17,218 nt of DNA from Bondarzewia mesenterica (lineage: Eukaryota > Basidiomycota > Agaricomycetes > Russulales > Bondarzewiaceae). Positions 1 through 8,386 of the stretch are shown here, in pieces. The position numbers were made by a program, and so were the translations under genes. The notes below the pieces were generated by a model that saw nothing but the letters and a program-made list of their open reading frames with translations, did not search any database and was not told the origin of the DNA. The DNA lies in NCBI GenBank assembly GCA_004802705.1, contig SGPL01000637.1:1-17218 (forward strand). Direction: 5' to 3'. The first letter of the stretch is position 1. Every line of letters starts with the position of its first letter.

Positions 1-360
1 TTGTTGCTCGGCTGAACCGTCAGAGGTGGCCATCGGGCAAAAAAAAAAAAAATGACCATCCTTCATGCTCAGCTGAACATTAGAGATGGCGAGCACAGAA
101 AAAATATTTTCATTATTGTTGCTCAGCCAAACTGTCAGAGGTGGCCACCAGGCAAAAAAAAAAGATTACTATCCTTCATGCTCGGCTGAACAGTCAGAGA
201 CGGCAAGCATAGAATAAAAAGGTTTTCATTATTCTTGCTCGGCCNAACTGTCAGAGGTGATCACTGGGCAAAAAAAAAAGATTACCGTCCTTCATGCTCG
301 GCCGAACATCAGAGACGGCCAGCAGAAAAATGATTTTCATTATTTTTGCTCAGCTGAACC
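1..360. repeat. Tandem array of about 115-bp units (two ~57-bp half-units each), outer part of left arm
   Basis: The array is built from a core close to GCTCGGCTGAACCGTCAGAG, seen at about 6, 66, 121, 180, 237, 296 and 348, so spacing is roughly 52 to 67 bp. Half-units alternate: one is followed by a GGCAAAAAAA-type A-run, the other by a GAGCACAGAA or CAAGCATAGA tail and then TTTTCATTATT. The full unit therefore repeats at about 113 to 116 bp, using CTTCATGCTC at 61, 174 and 290 as landmark. Copies differ by point changes and A-run length, as in an old array. No convincing coding frame runs through it. Arrays of short subterminal motifs are known from large DNA transposons, where they can be transposase-binding sites; that role is inference here. 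The array runs off the left edge of the window. Confidence 0.85.
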
Positions 361-770
361 NTCAGAGGTGGGGGATGGTGGTGAATAGGCAAGGGCCCAA
401 TATTGCCCTGCTGATGCTCNGCCGAACNGTCANANNNGAGGGANGGNGGCNAATGGGCAAGAGCAATACCTGCATCCATCCCACTCAGCCAAACCATTAG
501 AGGTGGGGGATGACAGCCAATAGGCAAGGGCACAATACTGCCCTGCTGATGCTCAGCTGAACCGTCAGAGGCGGGGGATGGTGGCAAATGGACAAGAGCA
601 ACACCTGCACCCATTCCACTCGGCCCAACTATTAGAGTCGGCAAACAATGATGCCGGTCGAACCGTTAGAGATGGGCCCGCATTACCATCGGCTGAGCTC
701 AGCTGACTGTTGGAGACGGGCAAAAAGCACATTTGGCTGGACCATCTAAGACAGAAAAAGGCACTGAATA
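361..770 (+). repeat. Left inverted arm (inner part), partner of 16953-17218
   Basis: The stretch from about 503 to 770 matches the reverse complement of 16953-17218, by eye at close to nine bases in ten near the inner edge. Both arms contain GGGCCCAATATTGCC-like and GGGCAAAAAGCA blocks, and both stop matching right after GGCACTGAATA, at 770 here. Within the left arm a roughly 135-bp unit is duplicated: GAGGTGGGGGATG starts at 365 and again at 500, and each copy carries the CTCAGCTGAAC-type core. Short open frames across it (for example minus strand 309-644) are Pro/Gly-rich, follow the repeat period and contain many ambiguous codons, so I do not regard them as genes. Confidence 0.85.
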
Positions 771-1700
771 GGCTCAAATTTCATCATCAGAACCATCATG
801 ATCATGTTGCACAAATGTTGGTTGTGTGGGGGGTGAAGTCCACTTCCTCAAGGGGGGACACAGAGCGCGAGAGAGACATAGTCGGCCTCCAGCAAAAAGG
901 TATAAGATGAAAGAATACTATGAGCGAACAGATGCAGCGTGATAGTTGCAGGGATAGCACCGGAAAAATTCATGCGGCAGGGCCCATAACCTATTGGAAT
1001 TTAAGTATCACTCTATGATCCTCTCGTCTAGTGAGTAGTAAGTGTGTGAGCAGTAAGAAAAATAGGGAAAAAGGTAATTAATGTACCTCAGTCGTACAAT
1101 AGTAGGAAAACGACTGAGGGGGGTAATACAGAAGGTGCTAGGTATTTATACAGCGGGGAGAGGCAGACACTTACAACATCATAACTGTTCATTAGGGTGA
1201 ATGTATCAAAATGCTGGGATCATGTGATGTAGCTTCCTGTCATGTAAGTACAGATTTCAACAAAAAGGGTAACTAAATCGGTGTCTTTTGGGACCTAAAA
1301 AAATAAGAGTTTGATAGAAATTCCAAATCAATGTAAAATAAGGTGGAAATTGTGTATGCTGTATAATGCAGCAGCCCTATCCTAACAAGTCCTAATTGAT
1401 GTTGATGAAATTATAGCATAAATAAACAAAGACAAGTCAAAAGGAAAGAAAGAAAAAAGCCTTTCATTCGCACAAAGCAACATAAACCAACATAGCAAGC
1501 AAGATTCCTACTGACTCATCACTCTCCTGAAAATGCCAAAGGCAATTGAAAAGGGAGAAATGTTGAACTAAAAGAATAGTCTACTAACTATATATTCAAA
1601 TTTTCTTGCCATTTCCAGTCGGCTCCCTCCCAGACTCCCTAGCTAGTTTCTTCGACTCCTGTCAGGCCTTCTTCAGTGGCCTATGAAAGCACATCAGTTT
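771..1700. other. Region without a recognisable gene
   Basis: No frame on either strand shows a recognisable domain, and the longer open frames are short and compositionally poor. The segment is A-rich on the plus strand. It contains a perfect hairpin at 1086-1119 (listed separately) and a TATTTATA box-like string near 1144, with no gene after it that would give that string meaning. There are no ambiguous bases here, unlike the arm to its left and the Helitron to its right. Confidence 0.5.
1086..1119. other. Perfect 10-bp inverted repeat with 14-nt loop
   Basis: CCTCAGTCGT at 1086-1095 is the exact reverse complement of ACGACTGAGG at 1110-1119, with a 14-base loop between. A CTAG follows on the plus strand at 1138-1141. 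A hairpin followed by CTRR resembles a Helitron 3' end, but the only Helitron gene in the window is on the minus strand, and the base after CTAG is G rather than the expected T. It may be the end of another element, a transcript hairpin or chance. Confidence 0.5.
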
Positions 1701-1712
1701 TAACTGCACAAT

Positions 1713-1945
1713 CTATATAGTATTGAACCTCTCACCTGACTTGCTTCTCCTTATCTTCATCATTGTTCGGACCTTCCTGCCTCGAGTTTTTGATTGAGTT
1801 TGTATTATTAGCTCATCATCTGGTCCTAAGCTAATGTCCTCACTAGTGGTGGGCTTAAAACCAGCAGCCCTGATAGTCACATCCATCTGATCCTCATGCT
1901 CTACTGCAAGGAGCACCTCTGATTCTTCCTTATCTTCCTTTTTAA
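1713..1945 (-). CDS. Unrecognised coding fragment, possibly one exon
   Basis: An open minus-strand frame encodes an acidic then basic peptide of about 75 residues. It starts near a KKEDKEE stretch, passes through VEHEDQMDV and GPDDELIIQTQ, and ends in a basic KTRGRKVRTMMKIRRSKS tail before a stop at 1713. A GTGAGA donor-like string follows the SKS codons, so this could be an internal exon. I recognise no family. The charged, low-complexity composition would fit a linker or nuclear-protein segment, but that is speculation. No start codon is convincing upstream, because a stop lies just before the lysine-rich part. It lies on the same strand as the hypothetical genes to the right and could belong to a decayed multi-exon gene with them. 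Confidence 0.25.
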
Positions 1946-2069
1946 AAGTATCTCATGTAGTTTTCTTCCCTCCCTGCAATTTCTGGCCTGCCACCACTCA
2001 CCTCAGCCTCAGCCTATAAGACTTTACTGGACTGGCAGTAAGGATCAGAAGTGGGGAAGAAGGTTGTGA

Positions 2070-2404
2070 GACCTGCGTGAGAGGCCCTAGTGTAGGCAAT
2101 GAACCTAGAGTAGATTTTTGAGAAGAAAAGGTAGGCAATTACATAGATGACAGTGCTAGTGACTGTGCTAGATGGAGAAGAGAGAACTATGAAGGTCCCT
2201 GATGTTTGGATGAGTGTGCTGATGAAGATAAATTGCCAGATATGTATTGCATAGCTAGTTCTGGCAACAATGTACTCAGGGTAAATTGTTGGGAAGGGAG
2301 GGTAGGCAATTGCATAGGCAATGGTGCTGATGACTGATCTAGATGGTGAGGGGGGAATTGCGAAGGTCCCTGATCTTTGGATGAGTGTATTGATTATTGC
2401 ACAG
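2070..2404. repeat. Diverged direct tandem duplication, period 171 bp
   Basis: Two adjacent copies can be aligned. TAGGCAATTACATAGATGAC in the left copy matches TAGGCAATTGCATAGGCAAT in the right, and GAAGGTCCCTGATGTTTGGA matches GAAGGTCCCTGATCTTTGGA, with TTTGGATGAGTGT starting at 2205 and 2376. The period of 171 equals 57 codons, so any frame through the first copy stays in frame in the second. On the minus strand the frame 2014-2484 (156 codons) is open through both copies and gives two hydrophobic Ser/Thr/Ile/Tyr-rich repeats beginning ISTLIQTSGTF and INTLIQRSGTF. Whether that frame is translated is unknown. Confidence 0.75.
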
Positions 2405-2969
2405 CTGTTTCCAACGCCGTTGCCTTGATTCCGAAAATGGGAGCAGTTCCTTGCACGCCATCTATCAAGTCCTTTTTCATGCACAGCAGTGTATTATGGA
2501 CTGTGTCGAGCACTGTGTGGTCCAATGCTGAATATTGAAAGTATGATGGCTTTGATAGATCAATGGTATCAGGTTCAAAGGAGATGCACGTCTCGGTATC
2601 TCGCAGGACCAGCCCTAGACCAAGCAAGACGAGTGCTGCGGCATCAAAACCACCGCGCCATGGCCACAAAATCTCATCAAATAAGTTGAAGTACGCATCA
2701 ACTCCTTCACGTCGGTGCAACTCTGGTGAAAGGAACCCAGGATGCGAATTCCAAGTCAGGCTAAGAGGCAATCGAGCTTTATATTCAGCTGCACCGCTTT
2801 TTGCCTTCCATCTCTGCAATTTCGAAACTCTAGCATTGCCAAACACGAGAAGTTGGAACTCACATTCACAGTCTGAGCTTCTATGGCACTGACTAGTTCC
2901 TGATAGAGCACATCTGCGGAGAGTCATTTCAGAAACAAGAGGAACGTTGAGCATCCACGGTAATTCCAT
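2394..2969 (-). CDS. Hypothetical protein, about 191 residues
   Basis: This is one of the longest uninterrupted frames in the window. It starts at an ATG (MELPWMLNVP) and ends at a TAA. The N-terminal third is Cys-rich (CALSGTSQC, then SSDCECEF). The middle has KLQRWKAKSGAAEYKARLP and a YFNLFDEILWPWRGG segment, followed by a hydrophobic stretch DAAALVLLGLGLVLRD that could be a buried helix or a single membrane pass. The C-terminal part contains CISFEPDTIDL and a YFQYSALDHTV segment. I recognise no family and no catalytic motif. It follows the gene at 3010-4704 on the same strand with a gap of 40 bp, so the two may belong to one element or one longer gene. The internal WPWRGGFDAAAL block does look like real protein. 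A function cannot be given. Confidence 0.45.
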   Translation of the reverse strand: MELPWMLNVPLVSEMTLRRCALSGTSQCHRSSDCECEFQLLVFGNARVSKLQRWKAKSGAAEYKARLPLSLTWNSHPGFLSPELHRREGVDAYFNLFDEILWPWRGGFDAAALVLLGLGLVLRDTETCISFEPDTIDLSKPSYFQYSALDHTVLDTVHNTLLCMKKDLIDGVQGTAPIFGIKATALETAVQ

Positions 2970-3009
2970 GTGAAAGGCCAGGTAATTTTTTCTCCATCCC
3001 TGCTGACTA

Positions 3010-4704
3010 TCAGTCCCACTTCTTCCATATAGATGATTGATGTGTTACATACAGTTCTTCTCGGTGATGCGGCACTGCATGATATGCGTGACTTGTGCCC
3101 ACAACAGATGGTTCACCGTCTCTATCTTTGGATGACCTGATGGAAGGTTATTTCTATACCAATCTATATTAATAATCATATTGAAAACCTACCTGGAGCT
3201 TTCAACCACCATCTTCAGCAGAGCATCTTCCACTTGTGCTGAACTTGAGTTGGTGTCATCATCGTCTGAACTGCTGACATCATCCAGGTCGATGTACTCG
3301 CATTCTTCATCATCGAGATCCTTCGCTTTTGCCTTGCCTTTCATCTTTAAAGGTATAGTACCCTTTCGCACTGGTGGGCCAATCTTCAGGGGTATCGTGA
3401 TTGCGTCGTGATCTGACTCATCGTCTCCCTCTTCTTTCCTGGGCTTGAAGTGAAAGGGCCGTCCATCCTGTTGCGTTTGATACCAAGAATCATAATACTC
3501 CAGAATATCATCCTGCTTCATCCTCGAAGGGTCCACCAGCACCCGACCGTGTAGAAGAAATTGTTGGGAAAGGAGGTCGCTGGGTGAGAACTCTTGTGCA
3601 GTGGTCAGCACACTCAACTTGTTCCATGGCGCATGGCTGTTTTTGTGGCCATTATTCCTATAATCTTTGATGGCAAAATTTGCATATTAGCAAATGGAAG
3701 AACAAACAAAAAAACAAAAAATGCACACCATGCCAAGTTCACAAATGATCGAAAAACATCCTTTACTGTCTTCAGGTTCCATTCATTCTGGCGCTCAGGT
3801 AAGATCGGCCCNTAGTTGTCCTGGTCGAGGATCGNGAGGAACATGGGCATCGACGGTCTGTCTCGGCCAATTGGCCTCTCNATTCTCCATTGCCTCTAGG
3901 TTCTTCCTCTCCTCTGTTTCTCAAATATGAGATATTATTATTTGTTCATGAGTGCTAGACATAATCACCGATGAATTGTCGCTTGGACCACTGTGTNCAA
4001 TTTTCTTGGATGTCCTTCGTGCCAGTTGGATACCGCTTGGTGAATGTCCNGTGATGACCAACAGCATTGGACTGTATTCTGCATGAAGCGTTAGTCAGAA
4101 CAAAATTCAAATCTAAGATTCATACTCACTTTGTTGTTTTATGTGAGCCATCNGTGCCAATCCAAGATGCCAACATGAAGATTTTTGCACCCATCGACTG
4201 CTCCAGATACTTGCNTACACTTGCAATAACAGCNGGAAGGTTGCTGTCTGCATTGCTTCTCGACGTATTAGACCGAAATGGGAACAGTTAGATAGAAAGA
4301 TCTCACCTCTGCTGAGTATGCTGANGTGCACCCTTTGAATTCCATTTCACNGCCATGTCTTCATACAACTTTTTCTCCTTCGNNGACAGACNATTTATGA
4401 CTTTCGACACGGAAGGATGGTAGTGTGGGAGCAATTTTNGGACCTGCTCCTGGTTCAGAACCTNGACCCCCTCTAGGCCAGCTGCCTTTNNGCGCTCCTG
4501 CTCAATTTNCTTCCTCTTNTTAATTGCGATAACACGACNCAGTGTCCAACTTTTCTTCAGGCCAAGCAATCNGNCCATATTGTCATNGTCATNGTCCNGC
4601 ACNTCGTCAACCTCCTTGTCTTCCAGTTCCGTCAATTCATCTGCATCCTCGTGGTCATTTTCGACCACTTTATGCTTTCTGCCTCTCCGGGCCTTTGCAG
4701 GCAT
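3010..4704 (-). CDS. Multi-exon hypothetical protein, six exons traced, one frame break
   Basis: The start is ATG at 4702-4704 (MPAKARRGRKHKV) and the stop is TGA at 3010-3012. Exons joined by phase-consistent GT-AG introns are 4704-4307, 4243-4130, 4078-3969, 3919-3729, 3657-3193 and 3136-3010. The introns are 4244-4306, 4079-4129, 3920-3968, 3658-3728 and 3137-3192 (49 to 71 nt). The protein begins with an acidic KR-flanked linker (VENDHEDADELTELEDKEVD), then KKSWTLxRVIAIxKRK, a SKVINxL segment, and a second-exon block NLPAVIASV...MLASWIGTDGSH. A late block is PWNKLSVLTTAQEFSP...YYDSWYQTQQDGRPFHFK, followed by a Ser/Asp-rich acidic tail. Exon 4 needs a 1- or 2-base shift, perhaps near the N at 3812, to link its two good frames. 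It resembles the uncharacterised, highly multicopy hypothetical proteins of mushroom genomes. I can name no domain or activity. It may be transposon cargo. Confidence 0.55.
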
Positions 4705-4719
4705 CCNAAGGCCTTGTGC

Positions 4720-5002
4720 TCATCGCACACGATTTTCCACCGATTTCTCATTTTGATAAAAGTTTTTCACTTTCTGTGATATCATGATGAGCATTCTATG
4801 NGAAGTAATAGCTGAGTGANGCACCCCATAAAAATTNTGGGGCATATCAATATTGTTTTCCTCACGCTGNAGAATGTCCTTCTGAATGGTGGCTGCGACA
4901 GCAGTGCGGGCGNTTTTTGCTGGAATCCTCCACCCACTGGCCANGGTANTTCTCACAGATGTCTNAATAGGGTTTCATATTGGTCCAGGNTCTCTTAGGC
5001 AT
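4720..5002 (-). pseudogene. Small hypothetical protein with one frameshift
   Basis: The frame opens at ATG 5002-5000 with MPKRxWTNMKPYxDICE and reaches a GQW codon run. There the sense moves to the next frame, which reads WRIPAKxARTAVAATIQKDI, then NNIDMPxNFYGVxHSAIT and RMLIMISQKVKNFYQNEK, and stops at 4720. A single extra G in the TGGGTGG run would explain the break and would restore GQWWRIPAK. The predicted product would be about 93 residues, basic and probably soluble. No family is recognised. It ends 16 bp upstream of the ATG of the multi-exon gene on the same strand and could be an upstream exon set of that gene. Confidence 0.35.
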
Positions 5003-5059
5003 GTTGAAAGTCACANGGAGGAGGACAGTGTTGAGTGATATTGATATTGNTATAGACCG

Positions 5060-5455
5060 TTACCTTGCTGGCAAGGTCTCTCCACCNGANGACTTACATA
5101 AGCAGCTTGCAGAAAACAAACAAATNTAAATAGAGCGCATGTAATCAGGCTTACCCTGCACGGAGCNCATATCATAAGAGTTATACACATCTCGGTCCTT
5201 GTCGACTTTGTACACTGCTGGATTCATGTGCACATCTGNAATGAGGTACGTCAGAATANGTGCCCTTGGGCACAAAACATTCGCACTCATTTTTAGTTCT
5301 GTGTCAATATTGCAGGTACCACAGCTGCGCACCGCTNATAATAAGCTGAAGGAACTCCNGGATNATTCTGTCNACNACAGGCAAGCTGGACTCCCACTCA
5401 GACATNNGGATCANGATGAGGCNGGCTTCTGCGGGCTTGCGTTGGACTCCCNATG
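5060..5455 (-). pseudogene. Unrecognised coding pieces between the helicase and the downstream gene
   Basis: Two short minus-strand stretches look protein-like. One, from about 5455 to 5315, reads VQRKPAEAxLI then MSEWESSLPVVDRII and EFLQLIIxSGAQLWYLQY before a stop. The other, from about 5332 to 5130, reads through LCPRAxILTYLI, VHMNPAVYKVDKDRDVYNSY and VQGKPDYMRS. A GGTAAG donor-like string lies near 5155. Several codons contain N. No domain is recognised. They may be decayed exons or host-gene scraps carried by the Helitron; the sequence alone does not decide. Confidence 0.25.
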
Positions 5456-5496
5456 TAAGCAGTAAATNNGCCGTACTGAATTTGTGAACTATTACT

Positions 5497-7615
5497 TCAT
5501 TTTTTAGTTATCTCATTTCNACTCGCAAGACGTTCATCTTCTTCNAGAANGGGACTGTCGTGTGCGACTGTGAACAGACTATCCTCGAAGTCCCTCAGTA
5601 GCCGTATGGTGTCTCGANCATGGCTCCTGGATAGTGCAACNTAGACATTGAACAGTGAAAGCTTTCCGGTTGGTGGAGACGCAATGTCAACCAATACAAA
5701 TGGTATTNTTTGACCCTGCGATCTATAATCCGTAAAATNATACNCTTCCNTCGCGGAAAACTGTCTACNTTGCACTGTTCTTGTGGTAGGTTCCCACTTG
5801 GCCCTGGAATTGTAATATGCACATTTTGTGTGCTNGGCTTGATGGGAACAACTTGCTCGTCGAGCATGAATAATTTTTTGGTGCNTGTTCNTTGCATCTT
5901 CACNAGNATGTACAGCGAAATTTGATGTAGAATGCATACATCATCNTCNTCNTCGTCGTTATTGATTGATGTGTCATCCAGATGGAGAACAATCTNGACA
6001 ACTTCACCTCTCGCTCNNTTGGTAAGGTCGAGATCAGTTGCAAGGTTCNTGGTCACCATGATTTTCATTCCNACAGCTAAATTGATGGCATTCNGCAAAT
6101 TGCTTCGCCGATCATTGCGCCCAGAGTCGGTTTTGGAAATCATGTGTTTCGCCATTGCGTACCGCTCCTGAAGTGTCAAGAGTCGAAACTGATTGAATTT
6201 TATGCGATCTTNCGCATTGCAGATGATTCGCGTAACTCCATTGCAAATGCAATGTTTGTTGACAGCTTCGTCNTTCCATCGCGAGCGGACTCCATNTCGG
6301 GGAGTTACNAAAGATGCATCTTTCCAAGNAAGCTCGGAAAAATCTGTCGANGGGCATGCACTATTTNCAAGAACTTGCCCATGTAACATATGTATNTCAT
6401 CTTNGGTAACTTGTCNGAATCGCAGGTTTNGCAAAAATAGAATCCACCGTGCGTCTTTCACCCTNATCTGTTCTGTTAATGACACAATTGTGTCAAATTC
6501 CTCGAAGATAGAATGACCAATCTGCATGTTAATNGTGTCCCTCTCGAGATTCATGGGCCAATATAATGCTTCTCTCTTCNACCTCACCACTGGAGGAAAC
6601 TGATGGTGATCTCTGCAAAGGATAANGTTAATTCCACCAAACNACTGCTGAGTAACATCATTGACTTCAGTTTGCTTGGCNATGCTGACATGTTGTNATA
6701 GTTTGNCAAGGAAAGTCTTCGCGATCATANAATATTCGTCTATGATTAAGTATTCCTTCTGCACCCATTCCGCCTGAAGAGATTTCTTGGCGGCATCGCT
6801 AATTTTGTTAGATGACCGTGGAGATATCGCACATAGACTATGTGTCGTCTTTCCATTGATCAAGGATGCGGCTACTCCTGTATACACCGCCTTGGCCAAG
6901 AGATGTCTCGCACCTAATAGGGCAAATTACTCCGTTATTGNTTGAATCACTTTTGATTTANCNGTTCCTCCCTCTCCGTGCAAAATNATGCGTAGNGGAG
7001 GAGGTTTTTTTCCGGTTAGTGACTTCTCCAAATGCCCAAGAACAATTTCAAGAGCCCTTTTTTGATCCTTATTCAGCTCGTTNGGCAATGCGGGACATAG
7101 GCCNCACTCTGATTCTTCAGCGCTCTGCTCTCGTCGAATACNCTGTAAATCANACAACAGGGGACCAACGGATGGACCAATGTCTCTATCGCCTGCTGAT
7201 GTGGANGCAGCCCTGAATGTCGAATTGCTCTGGATATTTTGATCATCAATGTGGTTCTTCATCTCGGATCTCCAGCNTTGTAGTAAGTCGATGTGTTCTG
7301 TCCCCGCTGTAATAACATGGTTTGATCGATTCGTNGACTGCCCGNAAGTGGAAGGATAATTGGGTAGGAAGATTCCTGCTTTGGTAGCATGAGAGAGAGC
7401 ATTGTGAGCGTACATCTTCTCTCGATGATTTATGTCGCTCGATAATAAATATTCCAGATCTCCTTCAGATAGAGCATCTTCTTCATCTCTCTCAATATCT
7501 TCNGCGANGCCATCTTCATCGTCATCGTCTTCCTCTTCTTCTTCTTGACGTTGACGACTTCNCTTGGCAGCTGAATTACATTCNTGGAAATATTGAAATC
7601 NGCTAATTCANTTTT
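5497..7615 (-). pseudogene. PIF1-family helicase domain of the Helitron protein
   Basis: The domain starts after an acidic tract (EEEEEDDDDEDG, about 7500-7550) and the phrase NELNKDQKRALEIVLGHLEK. The Walker A loop is HGEGGTxKSKVIQ at about 6935-6975. A TAA at 6927-6929 follows QxITE where Tyr is expected, and the same frame then carries on through LLAKAVYTGVAASLI (motif Ia), YLIIDEYxMI (Walker B, DEYxM) and FGGIN...DHHQFPPV (motif III, with Arg where Gly is usual before Asp). It goes on to LNGMKIMV-type and DLDLT...ARGEVV segments. Near 5785-5805 the frame shifts by one base, and motif V/VI follows as FTDYRSQGQxIPFVLVDIA, PPTGKLSLFN and VALSRS, ending ITKK at 5497. The motifs are intact enough for confident naming, but the gene is broken. 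Confidence 0.9.
6927..6977 (-). other. Walker A motif followed by an in-frame stop
   Basis: The codons ATT TTG CAC GGA GAG GGA GGA ACN GNT AAA TCA AAA give ILHGEGGTxKSK, the P-loop that binds the ATP phosphates in PIF1-like helicases. Ten codons further on, GAG is followed by TAA instead of the Tyr codon that I expect in this family. The downstream frame is continuous with no shift, so a single base change would separate the two halves. Confidence 0.85.
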
Positions 7616-8386
7616 TTGGTAGCTTCGCTGGCATTCTCCATGAATGCATCGAACGCATCTGACCAGGATTCTTNGGGGTTCTTCAAATCTCGCCNTANGT
7701 CATGCCATGGTTTTAGAAGTACNAGCATACTCNCACAATAAAAAACGCGTACGTTTCGCTATCATCATCGNGAGGAATGAGGTGAAATCNCACAATATTA
7801 GGCAGCGTATTATGTCATTGTGAACGCATGATACGCGTCACAGATTGCCNCTTGGGATGTGNATCGAGATACGGTATACGAGCATTATAGGGATGACCTT
7901 TCGCAGATTGTCGATAGGAAGTTTTCTTTTTCGGTAAGTTCTTGCGATTCTTGTTGACATCTTCTTCGTAAGTGTTTGTGAAGAAGTCAATGAGGTTGTA
8001 TGTTCCTAATGCNTTACCTNGGAACTGATAATCAACCATCTGAGATTTTGTGAACAGCTTCCCATTCTGATCTGTNGACAANGTTACGACTTCGTCGCTA
8101 TCCTATGCGTCGAGTACGATCGACGGCCAAGTTANATCAGTATATTCGTGTTTNATCGATTTTTATTAAATAATATACTGACCTCGAACGAATTAGCTGG
8201 GATCTCCGTCGCCTGCTCTTCTCCTCGTANGAATGAAGAAGAACTAGNAGTCTGAATGGATGACCTTTCGTCATTCAGGTTTGCAGGTTCTGCCGGCTCA
8301 TCTTCCGTTCCTATGCGTCGTCTATACGTGGTTGTTTATCAGTGATCCATTAACAATTTGCTTGAACTAAAATTAAAACTGACCAC
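7616..8386 (-). pseudogene. RepHel linker between nuclease region and helicase, with two introns
   Basis: Intron 8322-8386 (65 nt, phase 2) joins ELRE to RRIGTEDEPAEPANLNDERS. Intron 8103-8182 (80 nt, phase 0) joins IPANSFE to DSDEVVT, and both junctions keep the frame. The linker continues with DQNGKLFTKSQMVDYQF, then ALGTYNLIDFFTNTYEEDVN and RIPYLDxHPK. A TGA at 7815-7817 interrupts it, but the same frame goes on with HNTLPNIV and DDDSETYAF. A run of six A at 7740-7745 (plus strand) then shifts the frame, and the sense resumes as LLKPWHD, NPxESWSDAFDAFMENASEA. Persistence of clean splice sites beside nonsense changes suggests that coding decay is recent relative to intron loss. Confidence 0.6.

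Noticed and set aside
309..644. 111-codon minus-strand open frame in the left arm
   Set aside because: It is a Gly/Pro/His-rich frame over tandem repeats with many ambiguous codons and no family resemblance; openness follows from the repeat period.
1086..1141. Helitron 3' end (hairpin plus CTAG) for the RepHel element
   Set aside because: The hairpin-CTAG order is on the plus strand, while RepHel is on the minus strand, and the base after CTAG is G, not T.
2489..2892. Plus-strand open frames opposite the 191-residue hypothetical protein
   Set aside because: They lie antisense to a longer and more protein-like frame and have biased Ser/Arg/Pro composition typical of shadows.
3181..3411. Plus-strand Ser-rich frame
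   Set aside because: It is the complement of the acidic Ser/Asp-rich tail of the multi-exon gene.
5497..7415. A host PIF1 telomere helicase
   Set aside because: The motif set (HGEGGTxKSK, FTDYRSQGQ, PPTGKLSLFN) and the upstream Helitron_like_N remnants identify it as a Helitron protein, not the cellular helicase.
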